NCBI GenBank assembly: GCA_031270845.1
Contig: JAISXF010000010.1
Coordinates: 1-52,249, forward strand
DNA from: Prevotellaceae bacterium
GTDB lineage: Bacteria; Bacteroidota; Bacteroidia; Bacteroidales; UBA932
Direction: 5' to 3'
Length of the DNA stretch: 52,249 bases
This document shows positions 41,018 to 50,782 of this stretch, piece after piece. Below the pieces are notes generated by a model, which worked only from the letters and a program-made list of their open reading frames with translations, searched no databases and had not been told where the DNA came from. Numbering within the stretch: the stretch's first letter is position 1; each line of letters starts with the position of its first letter. Made by a program: the position numbers and the translations under genes.

Positions 41018-42562
41018 ATGGATAGTAGTTTGACAATATTATTAGCAGGCATTGGAGCGGTGATCGTTGGTGGTGCGCTATCGTTTTATATCGTAAATAA
41101 ACTGACAGCTAAAAGACGCGCCCGGATTATTAAAGAAGCGGAAGCCGCCGCCGAAAATCTGAAAAAAGAAAAAAATCTTCAAACCAAAGAACATTTTTTA
41201 CATTTAAAAACGGAACACGAACGAATAGCCAACGAGCGCAATCAAAAATTAGCCCAGGCAGAAAATAAATTTAAGCAGCGCGAAAGTCAGTTTAACCAAC
41301 AACTTGCCGAGCTACAACGAAAACAGCGCGAGTCCGAGACTATCCGTGAAAACCTTGCCGGTCAAATAGAAATCGTCGAAAAACGCGTCGAAGAGTACGA
41401 ACGGTTGCGCCGTCAGCAGATTGACAAACTGGAAACGATTGCCGGCATGAGCGCCTCCGAAGCGAAAAATATGCTGATAGAATCGCTTAAAGCCGAAGCG
41501 AAAACGCAAGCGATGTCGTATATTAACGAAATTATGGACGAAGCGCGGCTCAATGCCTCGAAAGAAGCCAACCGCATCATCATAATGAGCTTGCAGCGCG
41601 TGGCGCAGGAAACGGTGATCGAAAATTCGGTTACGATTTTCCATATTGACAACGACGAGATGAAAGGCCGCATCATCGGGCGCGAAGGCCGTAATATCCG
41701 GGCGCTCGAAGCCGCCACGGGCGTAGAAATTGTGGTGGACGATACGCCGGAAGCCATAGTCCTTTCGGCCTTTGACCCCGTACGGCGTGAAGTGGCGAGG
41801 CTGGCGTTACATCAGCTGGTTACCGACGGGCGCATTCACCCTGCCCGCATCGAAGAAGTGGTAGCAAAAATTCAAAAGCAGGTAGAGGAGGAAATTATAG
41901 ATGTCGGCAAACGCACGACGATTGATTTGGGCATTCACGGCTTGCACCCCGAGCTGGTGCGTTTAGTCGGCCGCATGAAATACCGTTCGTCATACGGGCA
42001 GAATTTGCTGCAACATTCGCGCGAAACAGCCAACTTGTGTGCGGTAATGGCTTCGGAATTGGGCTTAAGCCCGAAAGTAGCCAAGCGCGCCGGTTTGCTG
42101 CATGACATTGGAAAAGTATCTATCGAAGACCCGGAGTTGTCTCATGCCCTGCTGGGTATGCGGCTGGCCGAAAAATATAAAGAGAAACCGGAAATCTGTA
42201 ACGCTATCGGCGCACACCATGAGGAAATTGAAATGACATCGCTTATTGCGCCCATCGTGCTGGTTTGCGATGCTATTTCGGGCGCACGTCCCGGTGCACG
42301 CCGCGAAGTAGTGGAATCGTACATCAAACGGTTGAAAGATTTGGAAGACTTGGCGCTGGCGCATCATGGCGTAACCAAAACCTATGCCATACAAGCCGGC
42401 CGCGAATTGCGCGTAATTGTCGGCAGCGAAAAAATATCCGACCATGAAGCCGAAGTTCTTTCGCAGGATATTGCCAAAAAAATCCAAGACGAAATGACGT
42501 ATCCGGGACAGGTAAAAGTAACGGTCATCCGCGAAACAAGAGCGGTAAGCTATGCGAAGTAG
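41018..42562 (+). CDS. rny: Ribonuclease Y
   Basis: A protein of 514 residues, normal for RNase Y, a membrane-anchored endoribonuclease that starts mRNA decay. Residues 4-29 are the N-terminal membrane anchor ([20 protein letters not shown]). Residues 30-190 are a long charged coiled coil. The KH domain has [20 protein letters not shown] and [20 protein letters not shown]. The HD domain has [19 protein letters not shown] and [10 protein letters not shown], with [11 protein letters not shown] next. The end [16 protein letters not shown] is typical. The last 13 bp overlap the convergent phoH gene. The upstream region holds the 6S-type RNA. Confidence 0.97.
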   Translation: MDSSLTILLAGIGAVIVGGALSFYIVNKLTAKRRARIIKEAEAAAENLKKEKNLQTKEHFLHLKTEHERIANERNQKLAQAENKFKQRESQFNQQLAELQRKQRESETIRENLAGQIEIVEKRVEEYERLRRQQIDKLETIAGMSASEAKNMLIESLKAEAKTQAMSYINEIMDEARLNASKEANRIIIMSLQRVAQETVIENSVTIFHIDNDEMKGRIIGREGRNIRALEAATGVEIVVDDTPEAIVLSAFDPVRREVARLALHQLVTDGRIHPARIEEVVAKIQKQVEEEIIDVGKRTTIDLGIHGLHPELVRLVGRMKYRSSYGQNLLQHSRETANLCAVMASELGLSPKVAKRAGLLHDIGKVSIEDPELSHALLGMRLAEKYKEKPEICNAIGAHHEEIEMTSLIAPIVLVCDAISGARPGARREVVESYIKRLKDLEDLALAHHGVTKTYAIQAGRELRVIVGSEKISDHEAEVLSQDIAKKIQDEMTYPGQVKVTVIRETRAVSYAK

Positions 42563-43503
42563 TCGCTCTCGTTTTTCTCAAATTCTTCTACAATATCTTT
42601 AACCAGTGTGTGACGGATAATATCGCCCTTGTCGAAGGTTACGAAGCCGATGCCCTGTACGGGCTGTAACCAGGCGATGACGCGCGAGAGGCCGGAGTCG
42701 GAGCGGCGGGGGAGGTCGATTTGCGTGATGTCGCCGGTAACAATGAATTTGGCGTTGTGCCCCATGCGGGTGAGGAACATCTTTAGCTGGCCGACAGTGG
42801 TGTTCTGCGCTTCGTCGAGGATGGCGCAGGCGTTGTCGAGTGTGCGGCCGCGCATGTAAGCCAGGGGGGCAATCTGTACCGTGCCGTCTTCCATGAATTT
42901 TTCCAGCTTTTTGGAGGGGATCATGTCGTGGAGCGCATCATAGAGGGGCTGGAGGTAGGGGTCTAATTTTTCTTTCATGTCGCCGGGCAGGAATCCCAGT
43001 CGCTCGCCCGCTTCGACGGCGGGACGGGTAAGGATAATCCGTTTCACTTCCCTGTTCTTCAGCGCTCGCACGGCTAAGGCGATGGCCGTATAGGTTTTCC
43101 CCGAACCGGCAGGTCCGACGGCAAACAGCAGGTCATGGTCGTTGCAGGCGGTTACTAATTTCTTTTGATTGGCCGTTCGTGCGCGGATTACGCGGCCGTC
43201 GGTGCCGTACACCAGGACGTCGGCAGGCAGGTCGTGGGCATTGTCGGGCAGCTCGCCGGCAAAGAGCCTGTCGATGTCGCCGGGCGTAATGCGGCCGCGG
43301 CGGGCGTGATAGTCGATAAGCTGCCAGAGTTTGTTTTCAAAATCGTCGATTTCGTTGTCCTCGCCAAACACCTTGATGTCGTTGCCGCGTGCAACGATTT
43401 TCAGTTTCGGGAAATGCGTCGCCAGATGGTTGTACAGCCTGTTGTTGACCCCATATAATTCGACAGGGTCGATGCCTTCTACTACAATTAATTTTTCACT
43501 CAT
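42550..43503 (-). CDS. phoH: PhoH family ATPase
   Basis: A protein of 317 residues. An N-terminal KH-like region ([39 protein letters not shown]) is followed by the PhoH ATPase: [21 protein letters not shown] (Walker A), [44 protein letters not shown] (Walker B) and [17 protein letters not shown]. PhoH proteins are cytosolic RNA-linked ATPases/helicases, often near ybeY. It is the third gene of a probable DUF389-CapA-phoH transcript, starting 15 bp after the CapA-family stop. Its 3' end overlaps rny by 13 bp. Confidence 0.95.
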   Translation of the reverse strand: MSEKLIVVEGIDPVELYGVNNRLYNHLATHFPKLKIVARGNDIKVFGEDNEIDDFENKLWQLIDYHARRGRITPGDIDRLFAGELPDNAHDLPADVLVYGTDGRVIRARTANQKKLVTACNDHDLLFAVGPAGSGKTYTAIALAVRALKNREVKRIILTRPAVEAGERLGFLPGDMKEKLDPYLQPLYDALHDMIPSKKLEKFMEDGTVQIAPLAYMRGRTLDNACAILDEAQNTTVGQLKMFLTRMGHNAKFIVTGDITQIDLPRRSDSGLSRVIAWLQPVQGIGFVTFDKGDIIRHTLVKDIVEEFEKNESDYFA

Positions 43504-43518
43504 TATGTATTTATTAAT

Positions 43519-44595
43519 TTACCTGCATTCCGTAAAGCCGACCGTTTCCCTGTTGTACAGCGCTCTCATGCGTTCGGCGAAGCCGGTCATTGCCTTGAAG
43601 CCAACGGAAGTCAGGTCGCCGGGCGTGCGTTCAAAGTCGGCTATGGGCAAGATGGTATAGGTTTTCCGACCGTCTATTTCCGGCCGGTACGTCCATACGA
43701 AGCGGTATCCGCATTCGTCGATACACACCCCGCCGTTGTCCTTCACCAGACGGATGTGTGCCATCGCGCCGCCGTCGGTATTTTTGGCCGTCATGTTTGA
43801 AATATAATTACCCAATGAATATACGACGACACTGCTTGTCGAGCCGTCGTCGGCCAGCCGGCGCTCCATGCGTTGCAGCACGTGCGGGTGCGACCCGATA
43901 ATTAGCCGTGCACCCTGCCGGATAAGGAACTCCGCGGTTGCCTGCTGCGCCGCGTTGGGAGAGAGCGTATATTCGTCGCCCCAATGCATGTTGGCGATGA
44001 TAATGTCGGGCTGCATGGCGCGGGCGGTGGCCATGTCGGCGGCCATCCGGGCTGTGTCTATCCGGTTGACGGCCGTAGGCGGCGGCGTGGGGATGCCGTT
44101 CGTTCCGTAGGTATAATTGAGGATGGCCAGCCGGAAGCCCCGCACGTCGATAATCATCGGATAGAGGCTGTCGCGCTGTGCCTGCGAAAGGAAGGTGCCG
44201 GTATGGCGGATTTGCAGGGAATCCAACATGTCGATAGTTCGTGTTACGCCGATTTTCCCCCTGTCGCACGCATGGTTGTTAGCGGTGAGCAGGATGTCGA
44301 AGCCGGCGTCTTTTAAAGCGCCGGCCAGTTCGTCGGGCGCCGAAAACTGCGGGTATCCTGCGTAGGGTTTGCCGGCCAGCGTTACTTCGAGGTTGGCGAT
44401 GGCCACGTCGGCCGGCTCGATGTATTTCCGCACATGCGTAAAATACGTGCCGTAGTCATAGCTTTTGCCCTGCTGTGCGGCGTCGATTTGTGCTTTGTGC
44501 TGCATGACATCGCCCACAAACACCAGCGTGAGCGTATCCTGCGCATAGCCGGCGAACGATAACAGAAATGCGGATGTTACAAGAAAATATTTCAT
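43519..44595 (-). CDS. CapA family secreted metallophosphatase-like protein
   Basis: A protein of 358 residues from the ATG at 44595. MKYFLVTSAFLLSFAGYAQD is a signal peptide. The mature part is a calcineurin-like CapA fold: LVFVGDVMQHKAQIDAA, VAIANLEVTLAGKPYAGYPQFSAP, LLTANNHACDRGKIGVTRTID, RLAILNYTYGTNGIP, IIIANMHWGDEY and RLIIGSHPHVLQRME. CapA relates to poly-gamma-glutamate capsule synthesis, but Bacteroidales homologues occur without cap genes, as here. The start codon overlaps the DUF389 stop by 4 bp (ATGA), so translation is probably coupled. A frame extending to 44694 is rejected because it precedes the signal peptide. Confidence 0.92.
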   Translation of the reverse strand: MKYFLVTSAFLLSFAGYAQDTLTLVFVGDVMQHKAQIDAAQQGKSYDYGTYFTHVRKYIEPADVAIANLEVTLAGKPYAGYPQFSAPDELAGALKDAGFDILLTANNHACDRGKIGVTRTIDMLDSLQIRHTGTFLSQAQRDSLYPMIIDVRGFRLAILNYTYGTNGIPTPPPTAVNRIDTARMAADMATARAMQPDIIIANMHWGDEYTLSPNAAQQATAEFLIRQGARLIIGSHPHVLQRMERRLADDGSTSSVVVYSLGNYISNMTAKNTDGGAMAHIRLVKDNGGVCIDECGYRFVWTYRPEIDGRKTYTILPIADFERTPGDLTSVGFKAMTGFAERMRALYNRETVGFTECR

Positions 44596-45947
44596 TCGGA
44601 ATACGGGATTACAATGACATGATCGTTGTGTAGCCGCACCTTCAGCCATTCTTCCATCTGTTTGAGTTCCTGTGTGCCGACGGGGGATGTCCATTCGGTC
44701 ATCACCACAATACGGTCGGTGGTGGTTTGGGCGGGGACGTTCAGCTGCAGGCCTTTCGACAGGGTGATTTTCCGCAGCAGCGGATGATTAATCGCCAGCT
44801 CTTTGGCCACCTGCGCATAGGAAATATCGCCGGCTTTCAGTGTTGTCAGTTCCTGTTCTAACTGGGCAATCCGCTCGTCTTTGCTTTTCAGCGTGGCTTC
44901 AGAGCGGTTGTAAATATTTTCGAGGAGGGTGGTGGTGGTTTTGTCGTTACCCGTAACGGTGCCGTACGACAGCCGGTGCGAGAACCGCAGCTTCGTTTTC
45001 CGAAGGCCAAATTCGCTCAGCTTGCCGGTTAGCTGGGCGACCTGAAAACCGGTCAGCGGCTGGCCGATTGTATGCACCACAATTTCCGACGAGTCGAAGA
45101 GGCGATAGCTTCGTTCTATTTTGGTAAACTGGGTATTTTCGAATGCATTGGCGTACTCCTGCTCCAGTTTGCCGACGGCGTGTTCGAAACGGTTTTCACG
45201 GATGACCATCCATGCTACGACAATGCTCGGCAGGATAGTCAATGTCGAAAAAATGGCGATGGAGCGGTGGACGCGCCGCTGCTTGAGGGGGTCGGCAAAT
45301 TTGACCGACGGAAACTGCATGTAGCGAACCATCAGGAACGTGGCCAGGGCGATGAATACCGAATTAATCAGAAATAAATAAAACGCGCCGATGAAATACG
45401 CCCATTCCCCGTTGGCCAGCCCGTAGCCGGCCGTACACAGGGGCGGCATCAGCGCCGTGGCGATAGCTACGCCGGCAATCACCGTTCCCTTTTCTTTTCG
45501 GGCGCTTTCGATGATGCCGGCCAGCCCGCCGAAGAGCGCGATAAAGACGTCGAAAATCGTCGGGCGGGTGCGTGCCAGCAACTCCGTAGGCTCTCCCAGA
45601 TTCAACGGACTGATGAAAAAATAGGCGAACGACGCCGTGAGACTGATGGCAACCATGATAACCAAATTTTTCAACGACCGTTGCAACAGGCGCGAATCGT
45701 TAATGCCGATGGCCAGTCCGACGCCCATAATCGGCCCCATGAGTGGCGAAATCAACATCGCGCCGATGATGACCGGAATGGCGTTTACGTTCAGCCCGAC
45801 CGACGCCACGATTATGGCAAAGGCCAAAATCCACACGTTGGGACCCTTAAAGTCAATGCCTTTCTTAATGGCATCAATTGTCGATGGAGCGTCGATGTGC
45901 TCCGATAAATTTGTGATGTGTCTGATTGTAAGTATTAATTTACGCAT
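44592..45947 (-). CDS. DUF389 family membrane protein
   Basis: A protein of 451 residues. Residues 1-210 hold several membrane segments with the DUF389 hallmarks GPNVWILAFAIIVASVGLNVNAIPVIIGAMLISPLMGPIMGVGLAIG and GVAIATALMPPLCTAGYGLA (quoted in part, continuous across residues 35-80 and 155-175). Residues 225-245 are one more segment. The last 200 residues are a soluble domain with a coiled coil (SKDERIAQLEQELTTLK) and a mixed alpha/beta end. The function of the family is not established; a transport or stress role is often guessed. It is the first gene of the DUF389-CapA-phoH unit. Confidence 0.92.
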   Translation of the reverse strand: MRKLILTIRHITNLSEHIDAPSTIDAIKKGIDFKGPNVWILAFAIIVASVGLNVNAIPVIIGAMLISPLMGPIMGVGLAIGINDSRLLQRSLKNLVIMVAISLTASFAYFFISPLNLGEPTELLARTRPTIFDVFIALFGGLAGIIESARKEKGTVIAGVAIATALMPPLCTAGYGLANGEWAYFIGAFYLFLINSVFIALATFLMVRYMQFPSVKFADPLKQRRVHRSIAIFSTLTILPSIVVAWMVIRENRFEHAVGKLEQEYANAFENTQFTKIERSYRLFDSSEIVVHTIGQPLTGFQVAQLTGKLSEFGLRKTKLRFSHRLSYGTVTGNDKTTTTLLENIYNRSEATLKSKDERIAQLEQELTTLKAGDISYAQVAKELAINHPLLRKITLSKGLQLNVPAQTTTDRIVVMTEWTSPVGTQELKQMEEWLKVRLHNDHVIVIPYSE

Positions 45948-45969
45948 ACCGATTTCATATTTTGCACTG

Positions 45970-45977
45970 TAAAGGTA
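45970..45977 (-). promoter_or_regulatory. -7-like element (TACCTTTA) before the DUF389 gene
   Basis: The plus strand TAAAGGTA reads TACCTTTA on the minus strand, one base from TAnnTTTG, 22 bp before the ATG at 45947. Confidence 0.5.
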
Positions 45978-46023
45978 GTATTTTTTTAATAAACCGGCTA
46001 CTAAGACGGTTGCAGGAACCGCG

Positions 46024-46731
46024 TCAGGAAACCGGTCGGCTTTCTTCAGGACGGGACACCGCTTTGGCGAACCATTGCCACAAGGCTTCGTCGGGCACGG
46101 GCGCGATAATGGTCAGCGGTTCTTTTTTGACCGGATGTATCAATTCCACGCTGCGTGCGTGCAGCGAGATACTTCCGTCGGGGTTCGATCGTGCGGCGCC
46201 GTATTTCAAGTCGCCTTTTATCGGGCAGCCGATAGCCGCCAGCTGGCAGCGGATTTGGTGATGCCGGCCAGTCAGAAGTAGCACCTCTATTAAATAATAA
46301 TGGTCGCCGCCGGCCAGCAGGCGGTATTGCAGCCACGCTTCTTTCGCGCCGGAGTATGGCGCACGGTGGGCATACGATTTATTTTGCTTCTCGTTGCGTA
46401 TCAGATAATGCGTCAACGTGCCGGCATCGTTGGCAGGGCGGTTTTTGACAATCGCCCAATAGATTTTACGGACATCGCCGGTACGAAACAGCTCATTGAG
46501 CCGCTCCAGCGCCTTGCCGGTTTTGGCAAACAGGGTAACGCCGCTGACCGGCCGGTCGAGACGGTGCGGGACGCCGATAAACACCTGGCCCGGCTTGCTG
46601 TCACGTTGCTTAATAAAATCCTTCAGGCATTCGCTTAACGGGCGGTCGCCGGTTTTGTCGCCCTGCACAATCTCGCCCGTGCGTTTATTCACCGCAAGAA
46701 TATGGTTGTCTTCGTAGAGTATTTGTAGCAT
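46024..46731 (-). CDS. RluA family pseudouridine synthase
   Basis: A protein of 235 residues from the ATG at 46731 (MLQILYEDNHILAVNKRTGE). It converts uridine to pseudouridine in rRNA or tRNA. The catalytic motif is PHRLDRPVSGVTLFAKT with the essential Asp, preceded by VNKRTGEIVQGD. KIYWAIVKNRP, LLLTGRHHQIRCQLAAIGCPIKGDLKYGA and LHARSVELIHPVKKEPL complete the family. There is no S4 domain, so it is a short form; the exact target is unknown. A frame extending to 46791 starts inside GTAATTC-type repeats and is rejected. It follows panB by 56 bp. Confidence 0.92.
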   Translation of the reverse strand: MLQILYEDNHILAVNKRTGEIVQGDKTGDRPLSECLKDFIKQRDSKPGQVFIGVPHRLDRPVSGVTLFAKTGKALERLNELFRTGDVRKIYWAIVKNRPANDAGTLTHYLIRNEKQNKSYAHRAPYSGAKEAWLQYRLLAGGDHYYLIEVLLLTGRHHQIRCQLAAIGCPIKGDLKYGAARSNPDGSISLHARSVELIHPVKKEPLTIIAPVPDEALWQWFAKAVSRPEESRPVS

Positions 46732-46775
46732 TGACGGTAAAGGGTAAAAGGTACAGAGTACAGCATCCGCAGGCC

Positions 46776-46791
46776 GTAATTCGTAATTCAA
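46776..46791. repeat. GTAATTC heptamer pair between panB and the RluA gene
   Basis: GTAATTC occurs twice in tandem just after the panB stop codon side of the 56-bp spacer, the same unit as at 10794-10821. Confidence 0.5.
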
Positions 46792-47603
46792 TACTGTTCT
46801 TTTTCATTGGGGAAGTCGCCCGATTTGACATCGCGGACATAGTGGCGGAAGGCATCCTGCATGGCGTCGTATAAGGCGGCATAGCGGCGGAGGAATCGCG
46901 GCGAGAACTGGCGGTTCAGCCCCAGCATATCGTGTGCGACAAGCACCTGCCCATCGACAAACCGGCCGGCGCCGATGCCAATCATCGGGATTTTTAATTC
47001 TTCGGTGAGTTGCCGCCCCAGTGTGGCCGGGATTTTTTCCAGCACAATGGCAAAGCAGCCGGCATCTTCGAGCAAATGGGCGTCTTCGAGCAGCCGTGCC
47101 GCTTCGGCTTCGTCCTTGGCGCGCACGGAGTAGGTGCCGAATTTCAGGATCGACTGCGGCGTCAAGCCCAAATGCCCCATCACGGGAATGCCCGCCGACA
47201 GGATGCGTTGCACCGATTCCATGACCTCCCGCCCGCCTTCGAGCTTCACGGCGTCGGCTTCGCTTTCTTTCATCAGCCGGATGGCCGAGTGCACCGCCTC
47301 CTTCGAGTTCCCCTGGTAGGTACCGAATGGCATATCGACCACCACCATCGGGTTTTTCACCGCCCGCACCACGCTTTGCGCATGATAAATCATCTGTTCG
47401 AGCGTAATAGGCAGCGTAGTTTCGTGCCCGGCCATGATATTGGCCGCCGAATCACCCACCAGCATAATATCTACGCCGGCCGTATCCATGATACTCGCCA
47501 TCGTATAATCATAGACCGTAAGCATGGCGATTTTCTCGCCGCGCTGTTTCATTTCGTACAATCGATGGGTTGTTACAACCCGTTTTTTCCCTTCTACCGA
47601 CAT
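46788..47603 (-). CDS. panB: 3-methyl-2-oxobutanoate hydroxymethyltransferase
   Basis: A protein of 271 residues from the ATG at 47603 ([19 protein letters not shown]). It makes ketopantoate from 2-oxoisovalerate and methylene-THF, the first step of pantothenate synthesis. Motifs: [77 protein letters not shown] and [25 protein letters not shown], which cover metal and substrate sites. The promoter at 47631 rules out a start at 47669. The gene is followed by the RluA-type gene on the same strand. Confidence 0.97.
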   Translation of the reverse strand: MSVEGKKRVVTTHRLYEMKQRGEKIAMLTVYDYTMASIMDTAGVDIMLVGDSAANIMAGHETTLPITLEQMIYHAQSVVRAVKNPMVVVDMPFGTYQGNSKEAVHSAIRLMKESEADAVKLEGGREVMESVQRILSAGIPVMGHLGLTPQSILKFGTYSVRAKDEAEAARLLEDAHLLEDAGCFAIVLEKIPATLGRQLTEELKIPMIGIGAGRFVDGQVLVAHDMLGLNRQFSPRFLRRYAALYDAMQDAFRHYVRDVKSGDFPNEKEQY

Positions 47604-47630
47604 GTTTGTGTGTTTTAACTTTATTGGGCG

Positions 47631-47638
47631 CAAAGGTA
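47631..47638 (-). promoter_or_regulatory. -7 element (TACCTTTG) of panB
   Basis: CAAAGGTA on the plus strand is a perfect minus-strand -7, 28 bp before the panB ATG. Confidence 0.68.
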
Positions 47639-47740
47639 GATATATTTTTGGAATGCGCTGCGCGGCCAACTTTATTTTTCAAATTGCTTTTTTATTTTTG
47701 TTGGATTTTAATTATTTAACAGATGTGTAAAATTAAAAAT

Positions 47741-47828
47741 GGCAGGTCTGTCAGTAAAACAGGCAGGTTTTTAAAAAAATCTATGGGAGATTTTGAAATA
47801 AAATCATGAGACGTTGAATCAAAATCTT
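47741..47828. repeat. Degenerate 21-bp repeats between panB and glmM
   Basis: GGCAGGT recurs exactly 21 bp apart (47741, 47762). GAGATTTTGAAATAAAATC at 47787 and GAGACGTTGAATCAAAATC at 47808 also differ by 21 bp. There is no gene in this 260-bp gap other than the panB promoter region. Confidence 0.6.
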
Positions 47829-47862
47829 CTTTCTGATTATTCATTGTTCATAGGGGTGTTGT

Positions 47863-49248
47863 TTAACTCTTCAACAATCCCACCACCTCCGCGGCCAATG
47901 CTTCGGCTTGCGCTTCCGTCGGAGCCTCGGCGTAGATGCGGATAATCGGTTCGGTGTTGGATTTGCGCAGGTGCACCCATTTCTTTTCGCTGTCGAAATC
48001 AATGCGAACGCCGTCGATGTCGGTGATGCGCCGGGAGGCATAGACGGTTTTCATTTGCTCCAGCAGGGCGTTGAGATCGGTTTGGAGAGTGAGTTCTACT
48101 TTGTTTTTGGAGGTAAAATAGCGCGGGTAGCTGTCGCGCAACTGCGAGCAGGGCGTCTGTCTGTGCGCCAGATGCGAAAGAAAGAGGGCAACGCCGATCA
48201 ACGCATCGCGGCCATAGTGGAAGTCGGGAACAATGACGCCGCCGTTGCCTTCGCCGCCAACAACCGCCTGCACCCGTTTCATTTCGCCAACGACATTGAC
48301 CTCGCCCACCGCCGACGCAAAATACCGGCCGCCGTACTGCTCCGTTACATCACGCAGGGCGCGCGACGACGAAAGGTTTGAAACCGTATTCCCTGCACGG
48401 TGCGACAGGATATAGTCGGCCACCGCCACCAGCGTATATTCTTCCCCGAACATCGTCCCGTCCTCGCACACAAGTGCCAGTCTGTCGACATCGGGATCGA
48501 CTGCAATGCCTGCCTGCGCCTGCTCTTCGACGACTTTGGCCGACAGCTCGCGCAGGTGCCCGGGCAGCGGTTCGGGATTGTGGGCAAACCGTCCGGTAGG
48601 CTCGCAAAACAGTGGCACGGCTTCGACTCCCAGCGCCGCCAGCAGCGACGGGATGGCTACCCCGCCCACTGAATTAACAGCATCGACTACAACCTTGAAG
48701 CCCGCTTTATAGATGGCTTCCACATCGACCAGCGGATAGTTCAGCACTGCCTCGATGTGTCGTTTCGTATAGCCTGTATTTTCCGTCAGACCGCCCAGCC
48801 AGTCGGCTTCCGCAAAGGCGCAGGCGTTCTGTTCGGCTAATTGCAGCAGCACGCGACCGTCGTCGGCATCCAGGAACTCACCCCGGCTGTTGAGCAGTTT
48901 CAGGGCATTCCACTGCGCCGGATTGTGCGAGGCGGTCAGGATAATGCCGCCGTCGGCCTGCTCGAAGACGACGGCCAGCTCCGTGGTCGGCGTCGTCGCC
49001 AGGCCGATATATACTACATCGACGCCGCAGGCCATAAGCGTGCCGCATACGATACGCTGCACCATCTCGCCCGAAATGCGGGCATCGCGACCGACCACCA
49101 CCTTCAGCCGCCGTTCCTTCGGCGCTTGTTGTTTCAACCATTCGGCGTAAGCCGCCGAAAATTTAACCAAATCAACCGGCGTAAGTGCGTCGCCCGCCCG
49201 CCCGCCAATAGTTCCCCGGATACCGGAAATAGATTTAATGAGAGACAT
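47863..49248 (-). CDS. glmM: Phosphoglucosamine mutase
   Basis: A protein of 461 residues. It converts glucosamine-6-phosphate to glucosamine-1-phosphate for UDP-GlcNAc and the cell wall. Motifs: SISGIRGTIGG near the start, GIILTASHNPAQWNALKLL with the phosphoserine, AVDPDVDRLALV (metal loop), VGGEGNGGVIVPDFHYGRD (sugar-binding loop, with GEGNGG) and LRKSNTEPIIRIYAEA (phosphate loop). The GEGNGG and SNTEP loops fit the archaeal/Bacteroidota GlmM branch. The start lies 41 bp after the purB stop, behind three GAATTAT-type heptamers, so purB and glmM are probably co-transcribed. Confidence 0.93.
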   Translation of the reverse strand: MSLIKSISGIRGTIGGRAGDALTPVDLVKFSAAYAEWLKQQAPKERRLKVVVGRDARISGEMVQRIVCGTLMACGVDVVYIGLATTPTTELAVVFEQADGGIILTASHNPAQWNALKLLNSRGEFLDADDGRVLLQLAEQNACAFAEADWLGGLTENTGYTKRHIEAVLNYPLVDVEAIYKAGFKVVVDAVNSVGGVAIPSLLAALGVEAVPLFCEPTGRFAHNPEPLPGHLRELSAKVVEEQAQAGIAVDPDVDRLALVCEDGTMFGEEYTLVAVADYILSHRAGNTVSNLSSSRALRDVTEQYGGRYFASAVGEVNVVGEMKRVQAVVGGEGNGGVIVPDFHYGRDALIGVALFLSHLAHRQTPCSQLRDSYPRYFTSKNKVELTLQTDLNALLEQMKTVYASRRITDIDGVRIDFDSEKKWVHLRKSNTEPIIRIYAEAPTEAQAEALAAEVVGLLKS

Positions 49249-49256
49249 GTTTTTTT

Positions 49257-49277
49257 GAATTATGAATTATGAATTAC
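49257..49277. repeat. Three heptamers GAATTAT/GAATTAC in the purB-glmM spacer
   Basis: GAATTAT, GAATTAT and GAATTAC are in tandem directly before the glmM start codon, within the 41-bp spacer. Confidence 0.7.
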
Positions 49278-49289
49278 GCAAAGCGGGTA

Positions 49290-50645
49290 CTAACCATTAA
49301 CCATTACTCCAGTGTAGCTCTGCGGCGTTAGTTGCAGGAGTTCGTTTTTGATGTCGTCGGGTACATCCAGCGAACGGATAAATTGCGTGATGCTTTCTTG
49401 GGTTATCGTTTCGTTGGTGCGCGTTAGCGCTTTCAGGGCTTCGTAGGGGTTGGGGTAGCGCTCGCGGCGGAGGATGGTCTGAATCCCTTCGGCGACAACC
49501 GCCCAGTTGCGGTCGAGGTCGGTGGTAATGGCGGCGCGATTGATGTACAGCTTGTCCAGTCCCTTGCGCAGCGATTGTATCGCAAGCAGGCTATGCGCCA
49601 GCGGCACGCCGATATTGCGCAGCACGGTACTGTCCGTCAGGTCGCGTTGCAGGCGCGACACCGGCAGTTTGGCCGACAGGTGTTCGTACAGGGCGTTGGC
49701 CACGCCGATATTCCCTTCGGCATTTTCAAAGTCAATCGGGTTTACCTTATGCGGCATGGCCGACGAGCCGACTTCCCCGTCCTTGATTTTTTGTTTGAAA
49801 TAATCCATCGAAATGTACAGCCACATGTCGCGTGCGAGGTCGAGCAGCACGGTATTGATGCGTTTCAGGGCATCGAACTGCGCGGCAAGGTAATCGTAGT
49901 GTTCGATTTGCGTCGTGCATTGCGAGCGCGCCAGCTGCAGCGACCGACCGACAAACGCATCGGCAAACGTCCGCCAGTCGATTGACGGATAGGCGGCGTG
50001 GTGCGCGTTGAAATTGCCCGTTGCGCCGCCGAATTTAGCGGCAAACGGGATGGCTTCCAGCAACGCCCGCTGCTTGGCCAAGCGTTCCGTAAACACGCGG
50101 ATTTCTTTCCCGACGCGGGTAGGCGATGCCGGCTGTCCGTGCGTGCGCGCCAGCATCGGCACATCGTCCCACTCGCCGGCCAGCGCCTGCAACTGTTCCT
50201 GCAGGTTGTCGAGCAGCGGGTAATAGGCCGCCTGCAAGGCATCGCGGAAGCTGCAGGGCACGGCGGTATTGTTAATATCCTGCGACGTCAGCCCGAAATG
50301 AATAAATTCCCGGAAGGGCTGCAGTCCCAGTTCGTCGAAACGCGCTTTGAGGAAGTATTCCACCGCCTTCACGTCGTGGTTCGTTATGCGCTCGATGCGC
50401 TTAATTTCTTCGGCCGATGCAAGCGGAAATGGTTCGTACAGCGCCCGCAGCGCTTCGCAGGAAGCTTTATCGATGCCCGCCAGCTGGGGCAGGGGAATTT
50501 CACACAAGGCAATAAAATATTCGACCTCGACCAGTAGCCGGTAGCGCATCAGCGCATATTCCGAAAAATAGGCGGCCAGCGGTTCGGCCTGCGCCCGGTA
50601 ACGCCCATCGACAGGCGCAATAGCAGTGAGCGGATGCAATGTCAT
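49290..50645 (-). CDS. purB: Adenylosuccinate lyase
   Basis: A protein of 451 residues. It cleaves SAICAR and adenylosuccinate in purine synthesis. Motifs: LTAIAPVDGRYRAQAEPLAAYFSE near the start, TNHDVKAVEYFLK, HFGLTSQDINNTAVP, LARTHGQPASPTRVGKE (catalytic His region), FGGATGNFNAHHAAYP and the fumarase-family signature GSSAMPHKVNPIDFENAEGN. The length fits the longer purB form. The promoter is at 50673, and the leader carries AATTATG heptamers. glmM follows on the same strand. Confidence 0.97.
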   Translation of the reverse strand: MTLHPLTAIAPVDGRYRAQAEPLAAYFSEYALMRYRLLVEVEYFIALCEIPLPQLAGIDKASCEALRALYEPFPLASAEEIKRIERITNHDVKAVEYFLKARFDELGLQPFREFIHFGLTSQDINNTAVPCSFRDALQAAYYPLLDNLQEQLQALAGEWDDVPMLARTHGQPASPTRVGKEIRVFTERLAKQRALLEAIPFAAKFGGATGNFNAHHAAYPSIDWRTFADAFVGRSLQLARSQCTTQIEHYDYLAAQFDALKRINTVLLDLARDMWLYISMDYFKQKIKDGEVGSSAMPHKVNPIDFENAEGNIGVANALYEHLSAKLPVSRLQRDLTDSTVLRNIGVPLAHSLLAIQSLRKGLDKLYINRAAITTDLDRNWAVVAEGIQTILRRERYPNPYEALKALTRTNETITQESITQFIRSLDVPDDIKNELLQLTPQSYTGVMVNG

Positions 50646-50671
50646 TAATTATGAATTATGAATTATGAATT
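50645..50671. repeat. AATTATG heptamers in the purB leader
   Basis: Three tandem AATTATG units lie between the purB -7 element and its start codon and would form nearly the entire leader. Confidence 0.75.
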
Positions 50672-50672
50672 G

Positions 50673-50680
50673 CAAATGTA
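50673..50680 (-). promoter_or_regulatory. -7 element (TACATTTG) of purB
   Basis: CAAATGTA on the plus strand reads TACATTTG on the minus strand, matching TAnnTTTG, 27 bp before the start codon. Confidence 0.6.
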
Positions 50681-50744
50681 CGGGAAATATTTGGAATTAC
50701 CTATCGTGGGCAATCCGCACATCCGTCAATTCATAAATTTCACG

Positions 50745-50752
50745 TATATTTG
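50745..50752 (+). promoter_or_regulatory. -7 element TATATTTG of the third PorP/SprF gene
   Basis: A perfect TAnnTTTG with a leader of about 26 nt to the TTG start at 50783. It is divergent from the purB promoter, about 65 bp away. Confidence 0.65.
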
Positions 50753-50782
50753 CATCTCAAATAACATCATTATATTATTGCT

